This document shows, one piece after another, positions 54,101-62,649 of a stretch of 64,000 nucleotides of DNA. The translations under genes and the position numbers were made by a program. The stretch lies in assembly GCF_015330125.1 (NCBI RefSeq), contig NZ_JADDXR010000002.1, positions 4,104,685 to 4,168,684 of the forward strand, given 5' to 3'. The notes beneath the pieces are model-generated. The model had not been told where the DNA came from. It saw only the letters and a list, made by a program, of their open reading frames with translations, and searched no databases. This DNA comes from Zobellia nedashkovskayae (lineage in GTDB: Bacteria > Bacteroidota > Bacteroidia > Flavobacteriales > Flavobacteriaceae). Positions within the stretch are counted from its first letter, which is position 1. The number at the start of each line of letters is the position of its first letter.

Positions 54101-55405
54101 GTTACCTTCGCCGTCTACGGGAACGCTCAAAAGGTAATCTACGTTACCCATATTTTCACCTATTTTGGAAAGGGTCCAAACGGTTTGGGTCTCATGATCA
54201 CCAAATACATATTTCCCAATCAATTCAGGATATCGATTCCCTCGGTACACCATTCCTCCAATAATTGCTCTTCCGGTAGTTCTATCATAGGCATGAATAG
54301 GTGGCCTATCATTACCAATAAGCGAATCTGGCATAACAGCAGGTCCGTCTTTATCGCCCTCACGATAGGGCCATTGTAAGTTGTCACCTTTTCTAACTAA
54401 GCTAATTTCTTCTTTAGCACCTTGTCCAACATCACCAACCCATATATCACCAGTTGGTGGGTCAATGCTAATTCTGTGAGGACTTCGAGTACCGATTGCA
54501 TAAAATTCTTCTAGGTTAGAGCCACTAGTATCTACCCAAGGATTGTCATTAGGAATATAGTAGCCTTGGGTAAAGGAATCTGGCCATCCGTTGGGTGGGA
54601 TGCCCGCATTAAGAGGTTGTCTCCGTATAGGATGACTAATTTTACCGCCCCTTTTATCAACATCAATACGTAAAATTCCACCAAACAGGAATTTGTCAAT
54701 TTGTTGTGTTACTTTATAACTGTCATTAGCGTCCCCTTCATCACCAACTCCAAGATATAAAAACCCATCTTCAGGACCGAAAAACATATCTCCCCCATTG
54801 TGATAGTCGCTCCGATCATATATGTTGATAAGAACCTCTTCACTAGAGGGGTTAATTGCATTTGCACCTATCGGAAGGTTAAATCGGGAAAGACGCATAT
54901 ACCCATTAACCGTTGCTCCAATTCTGTCAGTACCCTGAACAGGAGTGTACCGGTAAAAGGCATATATATACTCAGCATTGGGAGAGCCTCTGCGGCCATA
55001 TTCTGGATGCAGCACCAAGCTCAACATTCCACCATCTGTATTGGTTACAACATTATCAGAGATATCAAGAAGTAACTGTTTAGAAATGGTTCCAGCATTG
55101 TTAGCAATTTTCCAAATATGACCCTGCAAGCCTAGAATCAAAAATTCTTTACCCCCAGGAAGCTCCTCCATATCTACCGGGTCTACAAAAGTTAAATTTG
55201 GAAAAGCATTTTCTACACTATAATTGGCATTCACATCTTCTGTTCCTGTAGGAGTTGAAGAAGGAAAAGTCCCATTAAGAAAGGCACCCAATGGCTCGGC
55301 ATTTTCAAGTCCGGGGCCATAAAGATATGGTATAAAGGAAAAGGTCAAAAAGACGGTAATAACAAGGCATACCGCGCCCGTCTTTTTTCGATAATTTAAT
55401 TTCAT
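51128..55405 (-). CDS. Secreted PQQ-type sugar dehydrogenase with dihaem segment, lectin domains and type IX sorting signal
   Basis: A 1425-residue secreted protein. In order: a signal peptide (AVCLVITVFLTFSFIPYLYG); a glucose/sorbosone dehydrogenase propeller, about residues 60-470 (LQGHIWKI, DGGMLSLVLHPEYG, YFGPEDGFLYLGVGDEGD-like segments, GDVGQGAKEEI); a cytochrome-like part with two haem c sites, CMQCH 631-635 and CAYCH 710-714; a ricin-type beta-trefoil, about 805-940 (QHQLWYFEDIEG, ENQQWKLEPV); three H-type-lectin-like repeats, about 945-1215 (NHNWVSVSL, DHQWYTQQF, DHNWHTIDF); and a C-terminal type IX sorting domain (LLFPNPIDRSQTL ... GVYILQVKGANWTQSRKFMV). It likely oxidises a sugar or sugar alcohol at the cell surface. 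Confidence 0.9.
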   Translation of the reverse strand: MKLNYRKKTGAVCLVITVFLTFSFIPYLYGPGLENAEPLGAFLNGTFPSSTPTGTEDVNANYSVENAFPNLTFVDPVDMEELPGGKEFLILGLQGHIWKIANNAGTISKQLLLDISDNVVTNTDGGMLSLVLHPEYGRRGSPNAEYIYAFYRYTPVQGTDRIGATVNGYMRLSRFNLPIGANAINPSSEEVLINIYDRSDYHNGGDMFFGPEDGFLYLGVGDEGDANDSYKVTQQIDKFLFGGILRIDVDKRGGKISHPIRRQPLNAGIPPNGWPDSFTQGYYIPNDNPWVDTSGSNLEEFYAIGTRSPHRISIDPPTGDIWVGDVGQGAKEEISLVRKGDNLQWPYREGDKDGPAVMPDSLIGNDRPPIHAYDRTTGRAIIGGMVYRGNRYPELIGKYVFGDHETQTVWTLSKIGENMGNVDYLLSVPVDGEGNKDGISSFFIDSDGHMYILDLFGTAQDGGVIQKVVRTVAVPDPPSKLSDLNVFTNMQTLATVDGIVPYDVNSPLWSDGAEKRRWIALPNDGAHNTSEEQIVFQNEENWSFPAGTVVIKQFDLPVDENELSKVIKLETRFLVFTNDNDAYAVTYKWNDEQTDAFLVGYDASVSQNYQVKKSDGSVEEQTWDFPTRDQCMQCHNSVAGYSLGLKTRQLNRDFTYPSTGITGNQLQTWSHLNMFTEDIASHTKLPASAHINSENTSDEMKIRSYMDANCAYCHRPNGVEGAFDGRAMTALYDQSMINADVESHASIQGSKIVKPKDILNSVLYVRDASTSDNRMPPIGRNMLDEDYLQTLIGWIDGLDVDGPMTVEDGWYTFKMGDRKKYLTIENASLLTDARAVNSISDSGDNAKWYVEQMGGNKYRIKAMHSDMVLSLRDLKSERGSNVIQEVWDGSQHQLWYFEDIEGENLRIVSAYNGLALYISKGINKNGRAATMWSPSNSENQQWKLEPVSVGVGLTDIGETGTVNTNHNWVSVSLNKTYKNPVVIAGGPTYEGTNQATVRVKDVTRSSFKVRIDEWECWDESHLTETIPYIVVEAGVHELANGKLLQAGNVEGRDHQWYTQQFNRSFGEKPLVFGQCVTENEVEAVTVFFDERYSNTSQLRMKLKEQDSSVGGHSPEIISWLAVEPGIFSDENFAFELANTGREVDHNWHTIDFEQNYDDNAIFIGGLGSEYGGNAATMRYKELTGSNVSVFLEEEKCGDIETEHTTEDIHYMIFSSAGALMGKTFEESPNTEALKLSELPSNFYFDGVSVDKKSHVVNIEWTATNDIEIETFIIEKSVNGDDFSMVTDQPGSRVAGKNGYSDSDYHPIIGNSIYRIVAVTGDGERVYSNQVEINFKNSGNNILLFPNPIDRSQTLTADILLGDSEEEENVTLSIYSLDGSLVRSWSKIMGSKQSFEQLSTDDLGSGVYILQVKGANWTQSRKFMVR

Positions 55406-55577
55406 AGTGTTCTAAATCCTATTATTTAAACTAATCTCAAAATCGATGAAAGGGTTGAAATGAACGCTTAAAATCAGATAAAATCGATGAAAAGCACTCT
55501 ACTTTAAGACAATGATACAACATAAATTTATCTTCTCTTTCTATATAAGCTACTTCATTTTCATTAAATTGGCCACC

Positions 55578-56585
55578 ATGCAACAACCTCTTGTTAGTAT
55601 TCTTATTCCTTTTAAAAATACAGAAGCCTTTCTTAATCAATGTCTTGATTCTATTATAGAACAAAAATATATAAACTGGCAAGTTCTTGCAGTTAATGAC
55701 GAAAGTTCTGACGGCAGTCTTAATTTGGTGAAATCATATGCCAAAAATGACGCACGTATTCACTTATTTGATAATGAAGGAAATGGTATTATAGAAGCCT
55801 TACGAACCGCATATAAACAAAGTAAAGGGCAATTCATTACTCGAATGGATTCTGACGATATTATGACAGCAGAAAAACTGGAAATTATGGTGGAATCGCT
55901 TTTGGAGAATGGAAAAGGTCACTTGGCGGTTGGACAAGTACGTTATTTTTCTCATCGAGGCATTAGTAATGGTTATGAGCGCTATGAAAAATGGCTAAAT
56001 CATCTAACCGAATCTGGCGACAACTATTCTGAAATATATAAAGAGTGTGTTATTCCTTCCCCTTGCTGGATGGTCTTTCGCGAAGATTTAGACCGCTGTG
56101 GTGCTTTTGCTCCAGATTTATATCCAGAAGATTATGACCTTGCTTTTCGTTTTTATCAAAACGGACTTAAATGTATTCCCTGTAGTAAACTCCTGCATTT
56201 GTGGCGCGATTATGATACCAGAACCTCTAGAACTAGTGAGCATTATGCCCAAAACTATTTTCTAGACATTAAACTTCGCTATTTCTTAAAACTAAATTAC
56301 AATCCCACTAGACCTTTAACTGTTTGGGGCGCGGGTACTAAAGGAAAAGAAATTGCAAAAATATTGCAAGAGCAGAATATAGGTTTTTATTGGGTCTGCG
56401 ATAATCCAAAGAAAATTGGAAAGCATATTTACAACAAAGAAATGTTTCACTTCAGTAAACTAAAGGAACTACCTAATGCACAAAGTATTATTAGTGTGGC
56501 TAATGAAAGCGCACAAGTTAATATTAAAAAGTTTTTCTCAGCTATCAATAAAAAGCCAATGGAAGACTATTTCTTTTTCTGCTAA
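55578..56585 (+). CDS. Family 2 glycosyltransferase with C-terminal Rossmann-like tail
   Basis: A 335-residue protein from ATG 55578. The GT-A start is PLVSILIPFKNTEAFLNQCLDSIIEQ, a DESSDGS motif is near 42, the metal site MDSDD is near 96, and FREDLDRCGAFAPDLYPEDYDLAFRFYQNG is near 185. Past about residue 265 comes TVWGAGTKGKEIAKIL, a GxGxxG-like nucleotide-binding tail seen in some flavobacterial GT2 enzymes. An upstream in-frame ATG at 55512 is unlikely because it puts residues before the first strand. The acceptor is unknown. Confidence 0.87.
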   Translation: MQQPLVSILIPFKNTEAFLNQCLDSIIEQKYINWQVLAVNDESSDGSLNLVKSYAKNDARIHLFDNEGNGIIEALRTAYKQSKGQFITRMDSDDIMTAEKLEIMVESLLENGKGHLAVGQVRYFSHRGISNGYERYEKWLNHLTESGDNYSEIYKECVIPSPCWMVFREDLDRCGAFAPDLYPEDYDLAFRFYQNGLKCIPCSKLLHLWRDYDTRTSRTSEHYAQNYFLDIKLRYFLKLNYNPTRPLTVWGAGTKGKEIAKILQEQNIGFYWVCDNPKKIGKHIYNKEMFHFSKLKELPNAQSIISVANESAQVNIKKFFSAINKKPMEDYFFFC

Positions 56586-56696
56586 AAACTTAGTATCAAC
56601 CCTTATGTCTCTTTTTTTTGAGTCAGATAAAATATCTTTTTGCCTACTGTAGCAATAAAGGACTAAATGTCTATCTTTGATAATTCAATACAGGAA

Positions 56697-58619
56697 ATGC
56701 AGTTTAAATATCCAGAACTCTTTTGGGCCCTTTTTCTTCTCCTGATTCCCATTTTCATTCATTTATTCCAATTACGTCGTTTTAAGAAAACGCCGTTTAC
56801 GAACGTCAAGTTTTTAAAGAAGGTAGTTTCAGAATCAAGACAGAGCAACACTTTAAAAAAGTGGTTGTTACTGTTTACCCGAATGTTATTGCTTATCGCT
56901 TTTATATTTGCATTTGCCCAACCCTTTTTTGCAGAAAAATCTGCCTTAAAACAAAAGGAAACGGTTATTTATTTGGATGACTCTTTTAGCATGCAATTAA
57001 AAGAAGAAAGTACTACTCTTTTGGAAAATGCTGTACAGGAACTTATAAAGAACCTACCTAAGACAGAGCGCTTCTCACTGTTTACAAATGCAAAAACATG
57101 TAGAAATACCACCATACAAGATATTCAAAATGAGCTTCTTGCCTTAAGTACTGGGAGCAAACAGTTAAAGCTAAACGAAATTCAGCTAAAGGGAAAAACA
57201 CTTTTCTCTTCAGATATTGCTACGGATAAAAATCTAATTATACTTTCCGATTTTCAGCAGCTTATGGCCAGCACCCAAACGGATAGTTTACTAAATGTAC
57301 ATTCACATTGGGTAGCACTACGTGGAAAGGAAGTTAAAAACGTATCTATTGATTCCGCTTATATTGAATCTGAAACTTCAGAAAACCTGAATCTTTCGGT
57401 TAATCTTTCAGGTTCCGGCGCTATAGAAAATATTCCTGTTTCTTTATTTAATGGAGAAACACTTATAGCCAAAACATCGGCTTCATTTAATGAATCAAAA
57501 AAAGGAACCGCCAATTTTTCAATTCCTAAAAACGAAGCTTTTGACGGAAAAATCGAAATATCCGATTCCGGGCTGACTTATGACAATCTACTTTATTTTA
57601 CTGTTGGCGAAAAGGAGAAAATAAAAGTGCTTAATGTTGGTGACGTTCAAAATAGATTTTTAGCTCGAATTTTTACCAAGGACGAGTTTATTTTTTCGGC
57701 AACTGAGCTAAAAACCTTGAACTACAGTAATCTTGCCAATCAGCATTTGATTATACTAAACAATTTGCAACAGATTCCTGCTTCGTTAACTACCGGTTTA
57801 AAGGCTTTTACAGATAATGGTGGACATTTATCAATTATACCTGCTACTGAAATCGATTTGAATTCATATAATTTACTTACTAGTAACTACGCCTCTACTA
57901 CCCTTCTGCAAAAGGTACAAAATGAGCGTGAAATAACGAACATCTCGTTTTCCCATCCGCTATATCAGAATGTATTTGAAAAGAATGTAACCAACTTTCA
58001 ATACCCAAAAACCAACGAGTTTTACAAAATAAAAACTGGCGCTTCCACAGCATTGGCTTTTCAAGGAAACGAACCATTTCTCGTGGGCGGTAAGTCTTTC
58101 TTTTTATTTACGGCATCCTTATCTAACCAGAATTCAAACTTTATCAATTCGCCTTTAGTGGTACCTACTTTTTATAACATGGCCATTGGAAGTTTAAAAT
58201 TAGCTTCTTTGTATTCCGTTTTGGGACAATCGGTTTCAATAGATGTATCCACTTCGCTAGCTCAGGACGATATTCTTAAGTTGAAGAAAGGTGATTACGA
58301 GTTTATTCCGCGACAACAGTCTTTAAGCAATAAAGTTGCTCTCTCTTTTAACGAAAGTTTACAGGAAGATGGTAGCTATGCGATACTGCAAAACGAAAAA
58401 CCAATAAAAAACATCAGTTTTAATTATAATAGAAACGAAAGCAATCTTTCCTATTTGAATATAACCGAACAAAAAATGGCATCTACATCAACCTCTATCT
58501 CATCTTTGTTCGAAACCATTGAAAAAGACAACAGCGTAACGGAGCTTTGGAAATGGTTTGTTATTTTAGCGCTGGCGTTGCTGTTTATTGAAGTACTTAT
58601 TCAAAAATATCTTAAATGA
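56697..58619 (+). CDS. BatA-domain membrane protein with von Willebrand A-like region
   Basis: A 640-residue protein from ATG 56697. The N-terminal BatA domain (FKYPELFWALFLLLIPIFIHLFQLRRFKKTPFTNVKFLKKV) has two membrane segments. A vWA-like region follows, with the MIDAS-type DDSFSMQ near residue 92. A long periplasmic beta-rich part and a final membrane helix (WFVILALALLFIEVLIQ) complete it. Such proteins are common in Bacteroidota and are related to the Bat (aerotolerance) group; the role is not established. Its stop overlaps the start of the dihydroorotase-like gene (ATGA). Confidence 0.87.
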   Translation: MQFKYPELFWALFLLLIPIFIHLFQLRRFKKTPFTNVKFLKKVVSESRQSNTLKKWLLLFTRMLLLIAFIFAFAQPFFAEKSALKQKETVIYLDDSFSMQLKEESTTLLENAVQELIKNLPKTERFSLFTNAKTCRNTTIQDIQNELLALSTGSKQLKLNEIQLKGKTLFSSDIATDKNLIILSDFQQLMASTQTDSLLNVHSHWVALRGKEVKNVSIDSAYIESETSENLNLSVNLSGSGAIENIPVSLFNGETLIAKTSASFNESKKGTANFSIPKNEAFDGKIEISDSGLTYDNLLYFTVGEKEKIKVLNVGDVQNRFLARIFTKDEFIFSATELKTLNYSNLANQHLIILNNLQQIPASLTTGLKAFTDNGGHLSIIPATEIDLNSYNLLTSNYASTTLLQKVQNEREITNISFSHPLYQNVFEKNVTNFQYPKTNEFYKIKTGASTALAFQGNEPFLVGGKSFFLFTASLSNQNSNFINSPLVVPTFYNMAIGSLKLASLYSVLGQSVSIDVSTSLAQDDILKLKKGDYEFIPRQQSLSNKVALSFNESLQEDGSYAILQNEKPIKNISFNYNRNESNLSYLNITEQKMASTSTSISSLFETIEKDNSVTELWKWFVILALALLFIEVLIQKYLK

Positions 58620-59875
58620 ACATTCTCTTAAAATCGGCAAAAATAATTGATACGAATAACGAAGCTCTTCATTTGAAAACTCGCGATATTTATATCAAAA
58701 ATGGCATTATAGTCAAAATTGCTGCTAAAATAGAGCCTGAAAGTAAAACTCAGGTCGTAAAACACAAAAACCTACATGTATCCATCGGCTGGTTTGATAG
58801 CAGCGTTTCTTTTGGCGAACCGGGTTACGAAGAACGGGAAACGATTGAAAATGGATTGCACACCGCGGCACTAAGTGGTTTTACAGATGTAATCCTCAAT
58901 CCAAGTACGCACCCTTGCCCTGATAGTAGTTCCGATATTGTATATCTTAAGAGTGCATCCACAGGCCTAGCAACAAATCTTTATCCGCTAGGTACTTTAA
59001 CTATGAAAGCAGACGGCAACGATTTGGCCGAACTGTACGATATGAAAAATGCAGGAGCTGTTGGTTTTTATGACTATAAGCTTCCCGTGACCAATGCTAA
59101 CCTTTTAAAGGTTGCTTTGCAATATGTACAAAACTTTGACGGATTGGTCTATTCTTTTCCTTTGGACACCAAAATTGCCGGGAAAGGCATTGTTAATGAA
59201 GGTGAGGTTTCAACTAAACTAGGCTTAAAAGGAATCCCCACTTTAGCAGAAGAACTTCAGGTGGCAAGAGACCTTTTTATTTTAGAATATACGGGAGGTA
59301 AATTACATATACCTACTATCTCTACAGCAAACTCTGTAAAGCTAATTGCCGATGCGAAGAAAAAAGGCCTGAACGTAAGTTGTAGCGTAGCGATTCATAA
59401 TTTAATTTATACTGATTCCGTTTTAGAACAATTTGATTCCATCTATAAGGTAATGCCACCGTTACGCACCAAAAAGGATGCTAAAGCCCTTTTAAAAGGG
59501 TTGAAAGATGGCACCATAGATTTTGTGACTAGCAATCATACTCCTATGAACATTGAAGAAAAAAGAGTTGAATTTGACAATGCCTCTAACGGGACCATTG
59601 GTCTAGAATCTGCTTTTGGTAGTATGAACCAACTTTTAGATATAGAAACAGTAATTGCAATTCTTTCTAAAGGCCGAGAACGTTACGGATTAAAATCGCC
59701 TGAAATAAAAGAAGGTGAAGTAGCATGTTTAACACTCTTCAATCCTGATGACACTTATGTTTTTACTGAGGAGCACATAAAATCTACCTCAAAAAACAGT
59801 ATGTTCATAAGTGCCGAATTAAAAGGCAAAGTATATAGTATCATTAATAATGGGCAGCACACAACAAACGATTAA
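58616..59875 (+). CDS. Dihydroorotase homologue lacking metal-binding residues (pseudo-DHOase)
   Basis: A 419-residue amidohydrolase-fold protein. The dihydroorotase framework is clear: GEPGYEERETIENG at about 66-80, PSTHPCPDSS, KVMPPLRTKKDAKALLKGLKDGTIDFVTSNHTP and NGTIGLESAFG. The zinc ligands are missing: the usual DxHxHxREPG is DSSVSFGEPG here, the later metal His in IPTIST is absent, and the catalytic Asp before HxP is changed (TSNHTP). Real dihydroorotases need these, so the protein is probably not a hydrolase. Pseudo-DHOases elsewhere hold aspartate carbamoyltransferase; whether this one does is unknown. It overlaps the BatA gene by 4 bases. Confidence 0.85.
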   Translation: MNILLKSAKIIDTNNEALHLKTRDIYIKNGIIVKIAAKIEPESKTQVVKHKNLHVSIGWFDSSVSFGEPGYEERETIENGLHTAALSGFTDVILNPSTHPCPDSSSDIVYLKSASTGLATNLYPLGTLTMKADGNDLAELYDMKNAGAVGFYDYKLPVTNANLLKVALQYVQNFDGLVYSFPLDTKIAGKGIVNEGEVSTKLGLKGIPTLAEELQVARDLFILEYTGGKLHIPTISTANSVKLIADAKKKGLNVSCSVAIHNLIYTDSVLEQFDSIYKVMPPLRTKKDAKALLKGLKDGTIDFVTSNHTPMNIEEKRVEFDNASNGTIGLESAFGSMNQLLDIETVIAILSKGRERYGLKSPEIKEGEVACLTLFNPDDTYVFTEEHIKSTSKNSMFISAELKGKVYSIINNGQHTTND

Positions 59876-59896
59876 GAATTATTACAAACCAATCAA

Positions 59897-60211
59897 ATGG
59901 ATCAAAATACAATAGACGAAGGAAAAACCACGGCAATCATTAGCTATGTAACTTTAATAGGTACACTGATTGCGTACTTTATGAACAAAAAAAATAATAA
60001 CGAATTTGTCAAGTTTCATATTGGACAAGCGCTGAGGGCTTGGATTACAGGGCTGATTGTTACTTTTATTGCAAAAGTATTAATCATGTTCACTGGCATA
60101 GGCCTGTTAGGTTATTTTCAATATGCGGGACTAGTTCTAGCTATAATAGGAGGTTTAAATGCCATGAACGGCAAAGTGGAAAAGATTCCGCTAGTTGGAG
60201 ATATTGGATAA
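59897..60211 (+). CDS. DUF4870-like small membrane protein
   Basis: A 104-residue protein with the pattern GKTTAIISYVTLIGTLIAYFMN, then NNEFVKFHIGQALRAWITGLIV, two further hydrophobic helices and the tail KVEKIPLVGDI. It belongs with small membrane proteins loosely tied to DUF4870/TIC20-like import components. It is paralogous to the next gene (EGKTTALIAYFT ... NEFARFHIRQAFG ... SVPLVGNF). It starts 21 bases after the dihydroorotase-like gene and is followed by a terminator. Function unknown. Confidence 0.8.
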   Translation: MDQNTIDEGKTTAIISYVTLIGTLIAYFMNKKNNNEFVKFHIGQALRAWITGLIVTFIAKVLIMFTGIGLLGYFQYAGLVLAIIGGLNAMNGKVEKIPLVGDIG

Positions 60212-60231
60212 AGTCCATTTTTAAAAATATT

Positions 60232-60266
60232 AAAAAAAAGAGACCCTGTTCGGGTCTCTTTTTTTG
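60232..60266 (+). terminator. Terminator between the two paralogous small membrane protein genes
   Basis: AAAAAGAGACCC and GGGTCTCTTTTT form a perfect 12-base stem with a 5-base loop (TGTTC), followed by more T. Confidence 0.92.
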
Positions 60267-60299
60267 TGCAAGACTATAGCTTACATTAACTTTGGCAAC

Positions 60300-60620
60300 A
60301 TGGACACAGTAAAGGAAGGAAAAACAACGGCATTAATAGCTTATTTCACGATTGTAGGTTCGCTTATTGCAATGAGCATGAACTCCGATAGTAAAAATGA
60401 GTTCGCCCGATTTCATATTCGGCAGGCATTTGGTTTACATATATTTTTCTTAGGATTCGCTATATTTTTAAGCCAATGGTTTAATGAATATGCGTGGTAC
60501 GGCTTATACATTGCTTATATTGTATTATGGGGGTATGGATTTATTGGCGCAATAAAGGACGAAAAACAGTCCGTTCCTCTAGTTGGTAATTTCTTTCAAA
60601 AATGGCTTAAATTTATCTAA
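60300..60620 (+). CDS. DUF4870-like small membrane protein (second copy)
   Basis: A 106-residue protein from ATG 60300 with the same layout as its upstream paralogue: KEGKTTALIAYFTIVGSLIAMSMN, NEFARFHIRQAFGLHIFFLGFAI, a third helix (WYGLYIAYIVLWGYGFIGAIK) and a tail ending in SVPLVGNFFQKWLKFI. An upstream in-frame ATG at 60264 lies inside the terminator's T-run, so 60300 is preferred. Its stop shares one base with the start of the esterase (TAATG), so the two are coupled. Confidence 0.82.
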   Translation: MDTVKEGKTTALIAYFTIVGSLIAMSMNSDSKNEFARFHIRQAFGLHIFFLGFAIFLSQWFNEYAWYGLYIAYIVLWGYGFIGAIKDEKQSVPLVGNFFQKWLKFI

Positions 60621-61279
60621 TGACAACAGCTCCACTATCTCTAGAACATCTTATTAGACCATCCTCTATTAAAGAAGGTAAGGCTCCCGTTCTTTTTATG
60701 TTTCACGGTTACGGAAGTAATGAAGAAGATCTGTTTTCTTTTGCTCCCGAACTACCTGAAGAACTTTGTATAATTTCCGTTCGCGCGCCATACCCTATGG
60801 AACCTTATGGCAATGCATGGTATGCCATTAATTTTGATGCGCAACAAGGCAAATGGAGTGATGATGAACAAGCAAAATCTTCCAGAGATAAGATTGTTGC
60901 TTTTATTGATGAAGCCTGCTCTGTCTATGCTCTAGATGCAAATTGTGTTACTATTTTAGGTTTTAGCCAGGGAACAATACTAAGTTATGCGGTGGCACTC
61001 TCATATCCAGAAAAAATTAAAAATGTAATTGCTCTAAGCGGCTATATAAATGAAGCTATTCTAAAGGAAGGTTATGAAAACAACGACTTTTCCAACTTAA
61101 AGATATATGCTTCCCACGGCCAAGTAGATCAAGTGATTCCTCCAGAATGGGCACAACGTGCTCCAAAATTCCTTGAAAATTTGAAAATTGAGCATGTATA
61201 CGAAGAATTTCCCGTAGGTCACGGCGTTGCTCCCCAGAATTTCTATTCGTTTAAAAAGTGGTTAGAAGATAAAATCTAA
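60620..61279 (+). CDS. Phospholipase/carboxylesterase family alpha/beta hydrolase
   Basis: A 219-residue serine hydrolase of the carboxylesterase/APT type. The oxyanion segment is LFMFHGYGSNEEDLFSFAPEL, the nucleophile is in GFSQGTILSYAVAL near residue 117, the Asp in ASHGQVDQVIPPEWA and the His in PVGHGVAPQNF. No signal peptide is present, so it acts in the cytosol on an ester of unknown nature. It is translationally coupled to the small membrane protein upstream and abuts the convergent gene, with stop codons adjacent at 61279/61280. Confidence 0.9.
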   Translation: MTTAPLSLEHLIRPSSIKEGKAPVLFMFHGYGSNEEDLFSFAPELPEELCIISVRAPYPMEPYGNAWYAINFDAQQGKWSDDEQAKSSRDKIVAFIDEACSVYALDANCVTILGFSQGTILSYAVALSYPEKIKNVIALSGYINEAILKEGYENNDFSNLKIYASHGQVDQVIPPEWAQRAPKFLENLKIEHVYEEFPVGHGVAPQNFYSFKKWLEDKI

Positions 61280-61774
61280 TTATTCACTTCGGGTATAAAG
61301 CAAATGGTCTCGCAAGGTAAAATCTACCGCAAGGTCATCTTTAAGCTCGTACTTTATAAGAAGCTCTCCCCAGTATTTACCATCAGAAAAATCGGTTAAA
61401 ATCCATTTGTGATTTAAGATTTTTATTTTATTGATTTTAAAGTCACCTTCCATGCCTTCATAAGGCACTAGAGGGTTATCTCCTTTACTTTCATTAGTCT
61501 CAAGCAACTTATCCGCAATATATCTAGAAGGGTCTTTTAAATCCAAATGATCATAATAAGCCAAGGCATCATCATTATTTTCCAATGAAAAGTATTGCAT
61601 TTCCAAAACCTTCAATTGTGTGTTTTGTACAGAATCTTGCAACTGCTCTACTTGAGTTTCCAACTTAGCAATACGTGTATCTTTTGAACTCGCCATCTTT
61701 CCATTACTCACAAAAAGATAGAGACAAATAAGTGATACAAAAATCAATAGGTAAAGAACTATTCTACTTTTCAT
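61280..61774 (-). CDS. Membrane-anchored coiled-coil protein of unknown function
   Basis: A 164-residue protein with an N-terminal anchor (IVLYLLIFVSLICLYLFVSNG), a coiled coil (RIAKLETQVEQLQDSVQNTQLKVLEM, about residues 34-60) and a folded C-terminal part (NKIKILNHKWILTDFSDGKYWGELLIKYEL). It is conserved in flavobacteria as far as I recall, without known function. It starts 21 bases after the metallo-hydrolase gene on the same strand, probably one transcript. Confidence 0.72.
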   Translation of the reverse strand: MKSRIVLYLLIFVSLICLYLFVSNGKMASSKDTRIAKLETQVEQLQDSVQNTQLKVLEMQYFSLENNDDALAYYDHLDLKDPSRYIADKLLETNESKGDNPLVPYEGMEGDFKINKIKILNHKWILTDFSDGKYWGELLIKYELKDDLAVDFTLRDHLLYTRSE

Positions 61775-61795
61775 AAATGAATATGGTTTATTATT

Positions 61796-62572
61796 TTAAA
61801 CTGATATGGTAAGATTATCGTATGCCAAGTGTACATTTTTTGGCAAATTTTCTTCAACTTCGGCATGAAACCCTAACATATGGCTAATATGAGTAAGATA
61901 AGCTGTTTCAGGTTTTACTTCTTCAATAAAAGCTAAAGCTTCCTTTAAATTAAAATGAGAATGGTGCGGTTCTAGTCGCAAAGCATTAATAACAAGTACT
62001 TTGGAATTTTTTACTTTTTCGGTCTCTTCTTTTGAAATGGTTTTGACGTCCGTTAAATAAGTGAAGCCTTTAATTCTAAAGCCTAATACATTGATACGAT
62101 TGTGACTCGCTTCTATAGGAATTACCTTTAATCCCCCAATGGTAAACGGATGATCTTTATCAATTAGGTTAACTGCTACCGCAGGTGCGCCAGGATACCG
62201 ATTTTCATCTGCAAAAATATAATCAAAACGCCTTTTAAGGGAATCAGCAACACGTTTGTGCGCATATACAGGCACATCGCCTTGTCTAAAAAAATAAGGT
62301 CTAATATCATCTAAACCGGCGGTATGGTCAGAATGTTCATGTGTAAAAAGAATACCGTCTAGCTTCATGACCTCGTTAGTGAGCATCTGTTGTCTAAAAT
62401 CCGGACCACAATCAATTGCATAATTATAGTCCTTCCATGAAACCAAAGCAGAAGTTCTAAGTCTTTTATCCTTTATATCACTACTGTTGCAAACTGGGTG
62501 ATTACTGCCTATTACTGGGATTCCTTGAGAAGTGCCCGTACCTAAAAATGTTATTTTTAACGTATCGTTCAT
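61796..62572 (-). CDS. Metallo-beta-lactamase fold hydrolase (PhnP-like)
   Basis: A 258-residue MBL-fold enzyme. The start LKITFLGTGTSQGIPVIGSNHPVC is typical of the PhnP/RNase Z-like group. The metal motif HxHxDH is TFTHEHSDHTAGLDDIR (near residue 76-81 as H-E-H-S-D-H), with further His in EASHNR, EPHHSHFN and THISHMLGFH. PhnP is a cyclic phosphodiesterase of the phosphonate pathway, but no phn genes are here; the substrate could be another cyclic phosphate or RNA-derived nucleotide. It diverges from the gene at 62650. Confidence 0.9.
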   Translation of the reverse strand: MNDTLKITFLGTGTSQGIPVIGSNHPVCNSSDIKDKRLRTSALVSWKDYNYAIDCGPDFRQQMLTNEVMKLDGILFTHEHSDHTAGLDDIRPYFFRQGDVPVYAHKRVADSLKRRFDYIFADENRYPGAPAVAVNLIDKDHPFTIGGLKVIPIEASHNRINVLGFRIKGFTYLTDVKTISKEETEKVKNSKVLVINALRLEPHHSHFNLKEALAFIEEVKPETAYLTHISHMLGFHAEVEENLPKNVHLAYDNLTISV

Positions 62573-62649
62573 CTAGAGTCAAATTTATAACTAAAAAATT
62601 TAATAGATAACCCGAACTTGTTAACTTTGTTAAAAGCAAAATCAACCAA

